Part shown: positions 1 through 8,057 of the stretch, piece by piece
Position numbering within the stretch: the stretch's first letter is position 1
How the letters are laid out: each line of letters starts with the position of its first letter
Assembly: GCA_013297885.1 (NCBI GenBank)
Contig: JAAFIR010000004.1
Span: 109,875-173,874 of the forward strand
From: Leptospirales bacterium
GTDB taxonomy: Bacteria; Spirochaetota; Leptospiria; Leptospirales; Leptospiraceae
DNA: 64,000 bases
Direction of reading: 5' to 3'
The notes under the pieces: generated by a model
Databases searched by the model: none
Told to the model about the DNA's origin: nothing
Seen by the model: only the letters and a program-made list of their open reading frames with translations
Position numbers and translations under genes: made by a program

Positions 1-205
1 TCATATCTTGATTTTCACGATCAAATACTAAATTTAAAATTGGAAACATCAAGGCTATATAAATTGAAGTTAAAATGACAATAAATAGTGTTGTAAAACA
101 AAAAGTTTGTATTAAATTTTTATGAGAAATTTTAATAGATTCTTTAAGGTAGTTTGTAAAAATTTGGGCTGGTGTAAATAATTTAACCAATACTTTCTGG
201 TTCAT
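1..205 (-). CDS. Membrane protein, N-terminal part only (cut by window edge)
   Basis: An open frame of 68 codons starts with ATG at 205 and runs off the left edge of the window. Residues about 1-32 are polar and are followed by a long hydrophobic stretch (FCFTTLFIVILTSIYIALMF), a likely first membrane helix. The pattern of a short amphipathic N-terminus reading FTPAQIF and then a membrane segment resembles Yip1-like integral membrane proteins, but with one helix visible this is only a guess. It is separated from the next minus-strand gene by a good intrinsic terminator, so it has its own transcription unit. Confidence 0.5.
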   Translation of the reverse strand, partial: MNQKVLVKLFTPAQIFTNYLKESIKISHKNLIQTFCFTTLFIVILTSIYIALMFPILNLVFDRENQDM

Positions 206-254
206 AAGATGAGAATTTGTTTGTGGGAAAATTAATCAATCCTCTTTATAAAAA

Positions 255-296
255 AACAAAAAAAACAGTGGCTTTAACACCACTGTAAAAAAGGGA
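255..296 (-). terminator. Intrinsic terminator after the 317-1234 gene
   Basis: A 7-bp stem ACAGTGG (265-271) with CCACTGT (280-286) and an 8-nt loop is followed, reading the minus strand, by a long T tract (251-264 on the plus strand is nearly all A). It lies just after the stop of the minus-strand gene at 317. Confidence 0.75.
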
Positions 297-316
297 TTCT
301 GGAAGTTAATGGAAAA

Positions 317-1234
317 CTAAAAGCTGCTGGCTAAAAATTTATCTTCATATTGAAGTATTGATGAAATTTCATTTTCAATTTGGTTGAGTTTCTTTTGTGT
401 TTTAGAAATCGAAGCCTGAATAGAAAATATCTTTTCACGATTTACTGAGAAATTTTTTCTTTCAAAAATATAAACTGGCATATAATGACCAAAACTATCT
501 CTACCATCAATTCTTTTTAAAAAAGTTAAATCATCAGCAATTACATGTTTAAATTCAGAATTTTTTGGTGAAACAATATCTTTTTTCTTTGGGTTCTTAA
601 GAACAATTACTCCATTATTTACAAAACCATCTGATGGAATTTTACTGGAAGTGTCAGGAATTGCAGATCCAAAGATAATCAAAGATTTATCTCCTTCTTC
701 TGCAACTTTTCCAATAATTTTATATGAAATTGGAGTAAGTTTTTCTAATTGTTTTTTGTCTGAAAAAAGTTTAGATTCCAAAATTGCTTTTTCGGTATTC
801 AGTTGTTTATGCTTAAAAAAAACATTATTAGAGCTTAAATCTTTACTGAATTCTTTTTTATTTTTTAGTTTTTGGATATGAACAAAATCAATTGATCCAA
901 GGAATTTAGGTTTACCCCCACAAATATCCTCATATAAAACTAAAAATTCTTTAAATTCAGAACGGTCTTTGATAAATAAAGCAGAATCAAAAAAGTTTTT
1001 TGGAACTTGTCTTTTTTGTCCATTTTTATTCAAAACCGCAATTTCTTCAAACCCAGAAGACTTCAAAATGGATCGAGCTGGCAATTTTAACTCTGAAAGA
1101 TTACCAAAGTTCGGACAGATTTTTGAATTAGAGATATAGGTTCTTGGAACTAGTCCCATAAAATGGGTTATTAAAAAAAGAGTCCCTAGCAATATCATGC
1201 TTTTAACGATGAGTGAAGTGTAATTTGGTTTCAT
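317..1234 (-). CDS. Single-pass anchored or secreted protein of unknown function
   Basis: A 305-residue protein with an N-terminal hydrophobic segment (about residues 8-28, IVKSMILLGTLFLITHFMGL), a soluble central part, and a predicted coiled-coil C-terminus rich in Lys, Gln and Glu. The start is well supported: GGAG lies seven bases before the ATG. I do not recognise a family. The absence of a clear lipobox or cleavage site suggests a membrane-anchored rather than a released protein. It is monocistronic, with a terminator at 255-296 and a 170-base divergent spacer towards the next plus-strand gene. Confidence 0.75.
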   Translation of the reverse strand: MKPNYTSLIVKSMILLGTLFLITHFMGLVPRTYISNSKICPNFGNLSELKLPARSILKSSGFEEIAVLNKNGQKRQVPKNFFDSALFIKDRSEFKEFLVLYEDICGGKPKFLGSIDFVHIQKLKNKKEFSKDLSSNNVFFKHKQLNTEKAILESKLFSDKKQLEKLTPISYKIIGKVAEEGDKSLIIFGSAIPDTSSKIPSDGFVNNGVIVLKNPKKKDIVSPKNSEFKHVIADDLTFLKRIDGRDSFGHYMPVYIFERKNFSVNREKIFSIQASISKTQKKLNQIENEISSILQYEDKFLASSF

Positions 1235-1407
1235 GTGCGTTCTCCTAATAATTCAAAGTATAAAAATTGTCCCGACAAATTAAAACTATTTTATAAAAAA
1301 AATTTCACTTAACAAATTTTAATTTGTATTACACGGCTATATTATATTTAAGTAAAATTTTGTATAGCAAAATATATAAAAAAATTATTAAATAGGAGAC
1401 ATAAGAA

Positions 1408-1740
1408 ATGGAACTATCTAAAATAAACAAACTAAATCCCACACTTTTTCTTGAAAAAACCAAAGAGGTTTTAAAAAAATACGACAAGGATATAATCAAA
1501 ATTATTTTAATTGAAACTTATATCAAAAAAAGAAAAATGAAAAAAAATCTTACACCAAAAAATGTTTATAATATAATTAAAAATCGCTTCGAAAAAGAAA
1601 ATTTACGGGTTTTACATTTTGATTTATTAATCGAAGAGGCTGTGGAATACATAAATGATTCAGTTTTAGTTCATAGTTCAAGAAAAGAAAAAAAAGAAAA
1701 AAGAAAAGTTCTATTCCAAAAAAAACAAAGAATTTTATAG
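1408..1740 (+). CDS. Small basic cytoplasmic protein of unknown function
   Basis: 110 residues, very rich in Lys, with no membrane segment or signal peptide. The last 20 residues are almost entirely charged (repeated KEKK-like units), suggesting nucleic-acid or membrane-surface contact, but this is inference from composition. GGAG lies nine bases before the ATG, which supports translation. No family recognised. It stands alone, divergent from the preceding gene and followed by a 590-base gene-free stretch. Confidence 0.6.
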   Translation: MELSKINKLNPTLFLEKTKEVLKKYDKDIIKIILIETYIKKRKMKKNLTPKNVYNIIKNRFEKENLRVLHFDLLIEEAVEYINDSVLVHSSRKEKKEKRKVLFQKKQRIL

Positions 1741-1803
1741 TTTTATTTTTTAAAATTAATTAGTATTTCTATCATTTCACTTTTCGCTTGTTTATTCTAA
1801 TAT

Positions 1804-1941
1804 GGACGATGTCAATTATAGAGGATAAAAATTTGAAGTTAAAAATTTTATCCTCTATAATTGACCCGAGCTTCAAAATGCTTGGTCACTTCGCCCTTTG
1901 GGCGGTGACTCTCTCTGAGACATTTTGAATCTCTATCGCTT
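1804..1941 (+). repeat. Two-hairpin intergenic element, copy 1 (short P1 CGAT:ATCG)
   Basis: Closing helix P1 pairs CGAT (1807-1810) with ATCG (1935-1938). P2 is a perfect 20-bp stem (1811-1830 with 1846-1865) and a 15-nt loop. The linker CCGAGCTTC follows. P3 pairs CAAAATG (1874-1880) with CATTTTG (1921-1927) and contains the inner stems GTCAC/GTGAC and GCCC/GGGC. The second linker is AATCTCT. It has the same plan as the other copies in this window and belongs to a subtype with the copy at 35093. The rest of the 1741-2326 gap is AT-rich DNA in which I see no gene. Confidence 0.75.
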
Positions 1942-2326
1942 GTATTGAAAAAAAAATTAGATATATTTCAAACCTAAACTAGTTCATCTTTTAACATCAT
2001 ACAACAAATATTCTTTAAGATAACATATTTTATTTATGAATAACTCGAACTTTTAAATTGATTACTTCCTAAGAATATTTAGAAATAAAAAGATATATAG
2101 AATTTAAAAATGATGAATCTGTTTTATAAGAATTAATTGAGCCAATTTTTTATATAGAGGAAATTTATTAAAAATTTGAATTTGAAAAGTAATTACATAG
2201 CTAAATATCAAATATTTTAATAAAATTAAAATACTAAAATCAAAATTAAAATATAGAATCTTACATTAATTAAATTGACAATCAGTATCCCAGAATAAAA
2301 TTAAGAAATTAAATAAGAGGTTTGCT

Positions 2327-2797
2327 TTGGAAAAAAACGAAGAACTATTAAAAAAAATTTATCTATTCTCAAAATTTACAGATTCAGAATTAACAACTTT
2401 AGCTTCCAAAACAAAAAGAGTATCTGTTGCTCAAGGACATGCTGTTTTTAATGAAGGCAACAAAGCCAGTTCAATTTATTTAATTATTTCCGGAACTCTA
2501 AAAGTTACTACAAATACTTCTGATGGAGATGATATTAAAATCACTACAATTTCAATTGGTGAACATTTAGGCGAGTTGCCATTTGTTGATGGTGAAAACA
2601 GATCTGCAACTGCTGAAGCAACAGAAAAAACTGAACTATTAGAAATTCCTTATGATGATTTAAGATTTGTACTTTTAAATAACTCAGAAATGGAATTAAA
2701 ATTTTACAAAGAACTTTCTCATTTTCTAGTTGGTCGTGTGAGAGTTTTAACTACTGATGTAACAAAAGCTAGAGAAATTAAAAAAAGATTCGCTTAA
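2327..2797 (+). CDS. Cyclic-nucleotide-binding domain protein
   Basis: A 156-residue stand-alone cNMP-binding (Crp-type) domain. The beta-roll is visible from about residue 12 to 125: LFSKFTDSELTTLASK at the N-terminal helix, GHAVFNEGNKASSIYLIISG, then the phosphate-binding region IGEHLGELPFVDGENRSATA, where the usual GE-(x)-RSA signature is present as GELPF...NRSAT. There is no C-terminal helix-turn-helix, so it is not a transcription factor but a sensor or partner protein. The start is TTG, chosen because AAGAGG lies six bases upstream and no ATG is near. A class III cyclase at 37688 could supply cAMP. The stop codon abuts that of the convergent transglycosylase gene. Confidence 0.88.
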   Translation: MEKNEELLKKIYLFSKFTDSELTTLASKTKRVSVAQGHAVFNEGNKASSIYLIISGTLKVTTNTSDGDDIKITTISIGEHLGELPFVDGENRSATAEATEKTELLEIPYDDLRFVLLNNSEMELKFYKELSHFLVGRVRVLTTDVTKAREIKKRFA

Positions 2798-3394
2798 TTA
2801 TCTCAACTCGTCTATGTAAGAATTTACTTTTTTTACATAGTCTTTTGTTTCTTGGTAAGGGGGAATGCCTTTGAATTTTTTTACTGCACCTGGTCCAGCG
2901 TTATAAGCAGCAATTGCTAAATCTTTTTTCTTAAAAGTTTTTAACATATCTTTTAGATATTTTGCCCCACCTTTGATATTTTGATGTGGATCATAAGAAT
3001 TTTCAACACCTAAAAGTTCAGCTGTTGCTGGCATCAATTGCATTAAACCTTTTGCACCTTTTGGAGAAGTTGCTTTTGGGTTAAAATTTGATTCTGCTTT
3101 TATTACTGCTCTAACTAAATTTTCATCTAAGCCGTTCTTTTTTGATTCCACTTCAATCATTTCGTCAATTGTTTTTAGTTTTGATAATTGAGAAATTTTT
3201 TCAGGTTTTATTTCTTTTGGAATTTCTGGTTGTTTTATATCTTGGATTTCTTTTTTTAATTCTTTTGAAAAATTAGAATCTTCTTTTTTTTTAATTTCTT
3301 CTGAGAATTTTTTTTCAATTGAACCACTAAATTCTTCAATTTCTTTCATTCTTGAAAAAACATTTTGAATAGATTCAATAGAATTTAGATTCAT
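2798..3394 (-). CDS. Lytic transglycosylase (SLT domain), no signal peptide
   Basis: 198 residues. The C-terminal half (about 88-198) is a soluble lytic transglycosylase domain: catalytic Glu101 in IKAESNFNPKA, then GAKGLMQLMPAT, the NIKGGAKYL motif, and AYNAGPGAV. These enzymes cut the MurNAc-GlcNAc bond to form 1,6-anhydro ends. The N-terminal 85 residues are charged and probably coiled coil or disordered, and there is no signal peptide. That arrangement is seen in flagellum-associated transglycosylases exported through the flagellar apparatus; this role is inference here. The gene ends directly against the cNMP-binding gene, tail to tail. Confidence 0.88.
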   Translation of the reverse strand: MNLNSIESIQNVFSRMKEIEEFSGSIEKKFSEEIKKKEDSNFSKELKKEIQDIKQPEIPKEIKPEKISQLSKLKTIDEMIEVESKKNGLDENLVRAVIKAESNFNPKATSPKGAKGLMQLMPATAELLGVENSYDPHQNIKGGAKYLKDMLKTFKKKDLAIAAYNAGPGAVKKFKGIPPYQETKDYVKKVNSYIDELR

Positions 3395-3533
3395 ATAATA
3401 AATTTCGGAGAAAATTTTAAGTTTTTTGATTTTTTTTTCTTAAACTTGCAAAAAAAAAATTTTATTTTGTTAATCATAATGTGGGTAAAGAAATTTCTCT
3501 TGAAATTAAACATCTTGAATAAAACTAAGAGTG

Positions 3534-4049
3534 ATGTCTAGAGAAAAAGAATTTATATCAAGAATTTATGAAAAGTACAATCATCAAATTTTTGTTTTTT
3601 TGATGAAATACAATCATGATTTTGATATTGCTAGTGATTTGATGCAAGATACTTTTGTAAGTTTTTTTGAAAAGTATCAAAACTCAAATCTTAACGATAC
3701 TGATAGTTTGAAATTATTATATAGAATTTCAAGAAATAACTCTATAAATTATCAGAATAAATTATCCACAAAAAAAGAAAAAGTTGTTTCATTGGAGAGC
3801 TATAAAGTAGAGAAAACTTCTTTTGTTGAAGAAGAAGAACTAAAGGATATGGAACAAAGGCTATATTCTTGTTTAAAACTTTTGCCTGAGGAACAAAAAA
3901 CTGCTTTTTTGCTAAGAAATATTGAGGAGTTAAAATTGGAAGAAATTTCAGAAATTATGAATATTTCCATTTCAACAGCTTCAAGATTGGTTGTAAAAGC
4001 TACTTCTAAATTATTAGAATTAGCTAAAGAAAAAGGAATTTTAATTTAA
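3534..4049 (+). CDS. ECF-type RNA polymerase sigma factor
   Basis: About 171 residues, the usual size for group 4 sigma factors. Region 2 is clear near the N-terminus (FISRIYEKYNHQIFVFLMKY, then DIASDLMQDTFVSFFEKY, matching the core-binding and -10 recognition helices). Region 4 occupies the C-terminus (LPEEQKTAFLLRNIEELKLE, then EEISEIMNISISTASRLV, a helix-turn-helix). I prefer ATG at 3534; GTG at 3531 is directly upstream and in frame. It is followed after ten bases by a FecR-domain membrane protein, the classic sigma/anti-sigma-like pairing. Confidence 0.92.
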   Translation: MSREKEFISRIYEKYNHQIFVFLMKYNHDFDIASDLMQDTFVSFFEKYQNSNLNDTDSLKLLYRISRNNSINYQNKLSTKKEKVVSLESYKVEKTSFVEEEELKDMEQRLYSCLKLLPEEQKTAFLLRNIEELKLEEISEIMNISISTASRLVVKATSKLLELAKEKGILI

Positions 4050-4059
4050 GGAAGTCAAC

Positions 4060-5169
4060 ATGGGTGAAGAATATTCTGATTACGAAAAGAAAGTTCATGA
4101 TGCAATTTTTGAGAACAGCCAAAATGAGTATTCTGATGAAATTAAAAAGTTAAATCGCTTATTTGCGAATGAAATCAAAATTTCTTCAAAATTAAAATCA
4201 AAAGATGAATTTATTGAAGAATTCGATAAAGTGAAAATTTTTAAAAAATCTAATACAAAGGTGATCTATATGAATAAAGTATTGATAGGTGCTGCAGCTG
4301 CAGTAATTTTATTAGTTGGTGGTTATTTTGGGTTTGCTTCTTCAAAACAAGAAGTTCAAGTTTCAAATCAAAATGAGCTAAAAGCTAAAGTTGTGTTTGT
4401 GATTGGTGATGTAAAAGTAAAAAACAATTTGAATGATGCTGGAACTAAACCAGAAGTAGGTGTCCTGCTCTCTAAAAATCAAATTTTAATTACTGGAGAA
4501 AAAGGAACTGCTGATTTACAATTTAGCAATAATTCTACACTAAGAATCAGACCTAATTCAGAAATCAGTATCAAAAATCTTTTAGAACAAGACGGCAAGC
4601 TTACTGAAGAAGTTAATTTAAAAAAAGGATCAGCTATTGCTAATATCAATAAGCAAAAACAAACTGATAATTTTAATATTGTAACTCCAACTGTAATTGC
4701 TGGTGTAAGAGGAACAAGATTTTTAATTATTGTAGATCCTGATAAAAATAAAGATGAAGTTACAAAAGTTTCTGTACTCGATGGTAGTGTTGGAATCACT
4801 AAGCATAAAGATGAAGTTCCTTTATCAACTGAGCCAATTGTAATCATTGATGGCAAAGAATCTGCACAAGAAATTTCAAGAGGTGGAGACTTCAAAAAAT
4901 CTTCTTTAACTACTCCCGATAAAGACATTATTGAAGGAAAAGATTCAATTGATTCTGAAGATTCAAACAGCTCATTAAGTAATGAAACTGAAGGAAGTTT
5001 ATTTAAAAAATATGGCAGACTAGAAATTCTTTCTCTAGATGGTGGTGCAAAAATTACTGGTGTAATTACTTCAATGAATGATGCTGAATTTACAGTTCAT
5101 ACAGTAAAAGGTTTTGTAAAAGTTGATAGAAAAAAAGTAATTTCACACGATTCTAAACAATTAAAATAA
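4060..5169 (+). CDS. FecR-domain membrane protein, likely sigma regulator
   Basis: 369 residues. The first 70 residues are cytoplasmic and charged, followed by one membrane helix (about 74-93) and a periplasmic FecR domain (about 108-270) with the typical core VVFVIGDVKVKN, GVLLSKNQILITGEKG, LRIRPNSEI and VIAGVRGTRFLI. The C-terminus is a low-complexity Ser/Asp/Glu linker and a small terminal beta domain. In this family the periplasmic part senses a signal and the cytoplasmic tail controls the sigma factor encoded just upstream. No zinc-binding anti-sigma motif is visible. No TonB receptor lies next to it, so it is not an obvious iron-uptake system. AAGGA precedes the ATG, and a strong terminator follows. 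Confidence 0.87.
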   Translation: MGEEYSDYEKKVHDAIFENSQNEYSDEIKKLNRLFANEIKISSKLKSKDEFIEEFDKVKIFKKSNTKVIYMNKVLIGAAAAVILLVGGYFGFASSKQEVQVSNQNELKAKVVFVIGDVKVKNNLNDAGTKPEVGVLLSKNQILITGEKGTADLQFSNNSTLRIRPNSEISIKNLLEQDGKLTEEVNLKKGSAIANINKQKQTDNFNIVTPTVIAGVRGTRFLIIVDPDKNKDEVTKVSVLDGSVGITKHKDEVPLSTEPIVIIDGKESAQEISRGGDFKKSSLTTPDKDIIEGKDSIDSEDSNSSLSNETEGSLFKKYGRLEILSLDGGAKITGVITSMNDAEFTVHTVKGFVKVDRKKVISHDSKQLK

Positions 5170-5190
5170 TTTAACCCTTCTCTACTCCAT

Positions 5191-5226
5191 AGCCGATGGA
5201 AATCTATCCATCGGCTTTTCTTTTTA
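5191..5226 (+). terminator. Intrinsic terminator of the sigma/FecR operon
   Basis: A perfect 10-bp stem AGCCGATGGA (5191-5200) with TCCATCGGCT (5207-5216), loop of six, followed by TTTCTTTTT. It lies between two convergent genes and its T run overlaps the stop of the minus-strand UDPGP gene, so it may serve both strands less efficiently on the minus side. Confidence 0.88.
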
Positions 5227-6633
5227 AAACTTCACTTCTTCATTTTCAAAATTTGTTTTATTTAAACTAGAAATTTTTTGAAGCTTTCCTGTTTCATTTA
5301 TAAAACCCACTTTTCCAACAAGATTTATTTCCACATCAAATTCAACTTCACCTTTGACAGTGAGAGATTCAGAAAATTTGAGTGAAGGATACGCTTTAAA
5401 AAGGGAATCAAAGTCTTTAATTTTTTTGTAAAATTTCTCATCTAAGCTAACTAAATTTTCTGAGAAATTTTTTGACTTTCTTTCAGCAGACATTGTAAGT
5501 GAAAAATCTTCATTTAAAGTGTATGCATCTGATCTGCGGATTAAATAATCTTCACATTTTTTTACAGGAGCAAAACGATCACGAGGAATGATAATTCCTT
5601 TTGTATTTGTAAAACTTCCTATTGCAGATCCCATTGCAGTTTCAAGTTGAAGAACATCAATTCCATCAACAGTTTTTGGATTTACAATTAAAGATAGATT
5701 TGGAATTTTTTCATCTAAAAGTTTTGAAAGAGATTTTAAATTGATCCAAAGATTATTTGTGGAGAAAGTTCTAAATTTTCCCATTCCCGAAAATTCGTGT
5801 TCATTTTCTTTTGGAACTTGTGCTGTTTCTAAAAGTTCTAAACCCATAAATTTTCCATCTACCATTTTTCTATAAATCGCTCCACCTTTTGTGTCTGCTA
5901 GAGTTTTTGGAGTCATCTCCATCGCAAAATCAAGGTTAGACGATGAAAAATATTCCAAAATAGAAGGCTCAATAGTTGCCCCTAAATTATCACCATTTGA
6001 AATAAATGCATATTCATAACCAGCATCAATTAAATTTTTTAGTATACCAGTTTGTTTTAGTGATAAATAAATATCGCCGTGACCAGGTGGACACCAATCT
6101 TCTTTTTCATCTTTTAATTGAATTGGCTCATAATTTTCTTTTTTGATTCGAGGAACTTTATTTTGCAAAAATGTAGTTGTGATTTTTTGAGTTAGACCAG
6201 ATTTTTTAATTTCTTCTAAGGAATCAGTTTGGGTATTATAAGAGTCCATTAAGATCAAAGGAATTTCAACACCAAATTTTTTTCTCATATATAAAATTTG
6301 TTCAGAAACAATATTTAAAAAAGAGCGATTGTTTTTAATTGGAATAAGTGACTTTGCTTTTTCAAGTCCCATTGAAGTTCCGAGTCCACCGTTTAATTTG
6401 ATTACTACTAATTTTGAAAGAGAAGATTTGTTTGGCGGAAATTTTTTTTGAAGTTCTGTTAACTCAATTTCATCTGTTTTTGGATCAAGGTCACCAATAG
6501 TTTCCCATTTTACTTTTCCAGTTTCACCTTGTTTAACTTTTTCAATTTTGGATAAAAAATCTTTTATTAAATCTTCGCTCAAATTTGCTGAACGCATTTT
6601 TTCGGTAACAAGAGTGATATAATTCTGAGACAT
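5224..6633 (-). CDS. UTP--glucose-1-phosphate uridylyltransferase, UDPGP (eukaryotic-like) type
   Basis: 469 residues, normal for the UDPGP family, which makes UDP-sugars from UTP and sugar-1-phosphate. The nucleotide-binding loop KLNGGLGTSMGLEKAK is at about residues 79-94; further signatures are the PPGHGDIYLSL loop, FISNGDNLGA, and a C-terminal left-handed beta-helix-like tail containing VKGEVEFDVEINLVG. It is cytoplasmic and provides UDP-glucose or a related sugar for envelope polysaccharide. This is the A-type enzyme otherwise common in eukaryotes, not a GalU. AGGAA lies eight bases before the ATG. The small secreted protein gene upstream on the same strand is 24 bases further. Confidence 0.92.
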   Translation of the reverse strand: MSQNYITLVTEKMRSANLSEDLIKDFLSKIEKVKQGETGKVKWETIGDLDPKTDEIELTELQKKFPPNKSSLSKLVVIKLNGGLGTSMGLEKAKSLIPIKNNRSFLNIVSEQILYMRKKFGVEIPLILMDSYNTQTDSLEEIKKSGLTQKITTTFLQNKVPRIKKENYEPIQLKDEKEDWCPPGHGDIYLSLKQTGILKNLIDAGYEYAFISNGDNLGATIEPSILEYFSSSNLDFAMEMTPKTLADTKGGAIYRKMVDGKFMGLELLETAQVPKENEHEFSGMGKFRTFSTNNLWINLKSLSKLLDEKIPNLSLIVNPKTVDGIDVLQLETAMGSAIGSFTNTKGIIIPRDRFAPVKKCEDYLIRRSDAYTLNEDFSLTMSAERKSKNFSENLVSLDEKFYKKIKDFDSLFKAYPSLKFSESLTVKGEVEFDVEINLVGKVGFINETGKLQKISSLNKTNFENEEVKF

Positions 6634-6657
6634 GTAAAATTCCTATGAGTTTATTTT

Positions 6658-6987
6658 TTAAAGTTCGCCTAATTCAATTCGATATAAATTTTGTTTTGGA
6701 TTAAAAATGAGTTTTACTTCAATTTGTTTTCCATCATCTAAAATTTTTTCTTTTCCATCTTCAAATTCACGATTTGCAATGTAAACTAAAAAAGTATAAA
6801 GATATTCATTAGATTTTAAAAATACTATTCCTTTTTTCAAAACATCTTTTTTGATGATTTTTTGTATGGAAACAGGATAAGTAGCGTCCCAAGTTTCCAA
6901 AAACTTAGAATCAATTTTTGAATAGGGAATTGGTTTTTCAGAAAACAAAAACAAACAAAAAAAGAAATAAACCAATATAAGTTTCAT
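6658..6987 (-). CDS. Small secreted protein of unknown function
   Basis: 109 residues with an N-terminal hydrophobic signal peptide (LILVYFFFCLFLFS) and a probable cleavage just after it. The mature part is about 90 residues with no recognised domain. Positioned 24 bases upstream of the UDPGP enzyme on the same strand and facing the end of the VapBC locus. Probably periplasmic; function unknown. Confidence 0.65.
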   Translation of the reverse strand: MKLILVYFFFCLFLFSEKPIPYSKIDSKFLETWDATYPVSIQKIIKKDVLKKGIVFLKSNEYLYTFLVYIANREFEDGKEKILDDGKQIEVKLIFNPKQNLYRIELGEL

Positions 6988-7038
6988 CTCTAATATAAAA
7001 AATGAGTTTTTACAATTGTCAAGTAAAGTAAAATAATT

Positions 7039-7416
7039 TCATTTTGGCTCTTTAAATAAAACATTTTTTGATTCACATAATTTTTTTAAATTTTTATCTC
7101 TAGTCCAAATTTTATGTGCATTCATTTTAGCTGAGGCATAAATCCCTAAGTCAATTAAACTTAAACCTTTACCGAATAGTTTTTCTTTTTCTAAAAATGT
7201 AAAAATAATTTCTAAATTGATCAATTTGGAAGTTTCTAAACTAGAATAAGTCTCAATGAATTCTGATCTACTAGGAATTGAACCACATCGCAATTCTCCT
7301 TCAATCCAAATATGTTTTAAAACTAATTTATCTGAAATCATTTTTTGAATTGGAAAAGTATATTCTTTTCCGTTTAGAAAATCTATCCAAATATTTGTAT
7401 CTATTAAAACTTTCAT
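7039..7416 (-). CDS. vapC: PIN-domain ribonuclease toxin, VapC family
   Basis: 125 residues, the normal length for VapC. The acidic metal-binding residues of the PIN fold are present: Asp6 in LIDTNIWIDF, Glu in IEGELRCG, Asp in SLIDLGIYASA and Asp in TRDKNLKKLC. VapC toxins are Mg-dependent endoribonucleases, usually cutting tRNA. The ATG overlaps the stop of the antitoxin gene by four bases, so translation is coupled and the order (antitoxin first) is the usual one. Confidence 0.9.
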   Translation of the reverse strand: MKVLIDTNIWIDFLNGKEYTFPIQKMISDKLVLKHIWIEGELRCGSIPSRSEFIETYSSLETSKLINLEIIFTFLEKEKLFGKGLSLIDLGIYASAKMNAHKIWTRDKNLKKLCESKNVLFKEPK

Positions 7417-7613
7417 TTCTTAGCAATTCTATCTCTTTTGACATATTTAGCATTTCCTTTTGAAGAGCCAAAAAGATTAGAAAGTTTTTCTAGATTATCA
7501 TGTCTGATAAGTTCTTCTAAACTAAATTTAATCAATTTTGTTTTTTCTTTAATACCCGTAATCCTAGTTGCTTCTTCAAGTAAATCTACTGGAATTATCA
7601 ATGTTGTCCTCAT
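7413..7613 (-). CDS. vapB: VapB-type antitoxin
   Basis: 66 residues from the preferred ATG at 7613, where GGAGG lies five bases upstream; an in-frame start four codons earlier lacks such a site. The N-terminal strand MRTTLIIPVDLLEEA and the following helix match the ribbon-helix-helix-like VapB type common with PIN toxins; the C-terminal charged tail (KYVKRDRIAKK) would bind the toxin. Expected to neutralise VapC and to autorepress the operon through the AT-rich repeats just upstream. Confidence 0.87.
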   Translation of the reverse strand: MRTTLIIPVDLLEEATRITGIKEKTKLIKFSLEELIRHDNLEKLSNLFGSSKGNAKYVKRDRIAKK

Positions 7614-7631
7614 ATAAACCTCCAATTTTAA

Positions 7632-7673
7632 ACATATAAATTATATGATAAGATATGCTAATATATATGCAAC
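7632..7673 (-). promoter_or_regulatory. Probable vapBC promoter and operator
   Basis: On the minus strand TTGCAT (7672-7667) and TATCAT (7650-7645) are 16 bases apart and would place the transcript start about 25 bases before the vapB ATG. The stretch is a run of partly palindromic AT units (ATATATAT, CATATAA), typical of an autoregulated toxin-antitoxin operator. Confidence 0.4.
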
Positions 7674-7790
7674 AAAATTTTGTTATGAATAGTTAGATAC
7701 TTGAACGACCTATTCTCTCGTAAGAGAGAATGGATTTTGGGGGGTGGGAGTGAAAGTGGGCTTTCGCTTCGCTGGCAGCAGAGCGAAGCC

Positions 7791-7975
7791 AAAAGTTAGG
7801 GATTGAAACGGTGTCAAAAAATTTTCAGGTCACTGAGAAGCTCAGAAAGAGCTTATCAAAGTGACCGAAATTTTTTGACATGAGTTGAAAGCCCGACCAT
7901 TTAATGAATGAATAGTTGCAAATTATTTGCTCTTCGATATTTATCATTCTTCATTCATTAAATGGGAACTCCCAA
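7791..7975 (-). repeat. Two-hairpin intergenic element, copy 2 (P1 AGTT:AACT)
   Basis: Reading the minus strand: P1 pairs GGGAGTT (7973-7967) with AACTTTT (7797-7791), four Watson-Crick pairs plus G-T pairs, replacing the usual GCGAA:TTCGC. P2 is a 16-bp stem (7950-7965 with 7897-7912). The linker is TCGGGCTTTCAACTC. P3 is TGTCAAAAAATTT paired with AAATTTTTTGACA and holds an inner GGTCACT/AGTGACC stem. The second linker is CCGTTTCAATCCCT. Just outside lie two more hairpins: TTCTCTC/GAGAGAA (7713-7730) and a GC-rich one at 7759-7790. This fills most of the 7614-8057 gap. Confidence 0.78.
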
Positions 7976-8057
7976 ATTTATTTGAAAAATTTTTATTTAG
8001 TTAAAATTTGCTTGTTTTTATTGACTTATTTCAAACTACTTACATTCGAGAGTAAAA

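Noticed and set aside
7800..7812. GGATTGAAAC-like strings that recall the end of CRISPR repeats
   Set aside because: They occur once per two-hairpin element, several kilobases apart, with no spacer array and no cas genes; they are the second linker of the element family read on the other strand.
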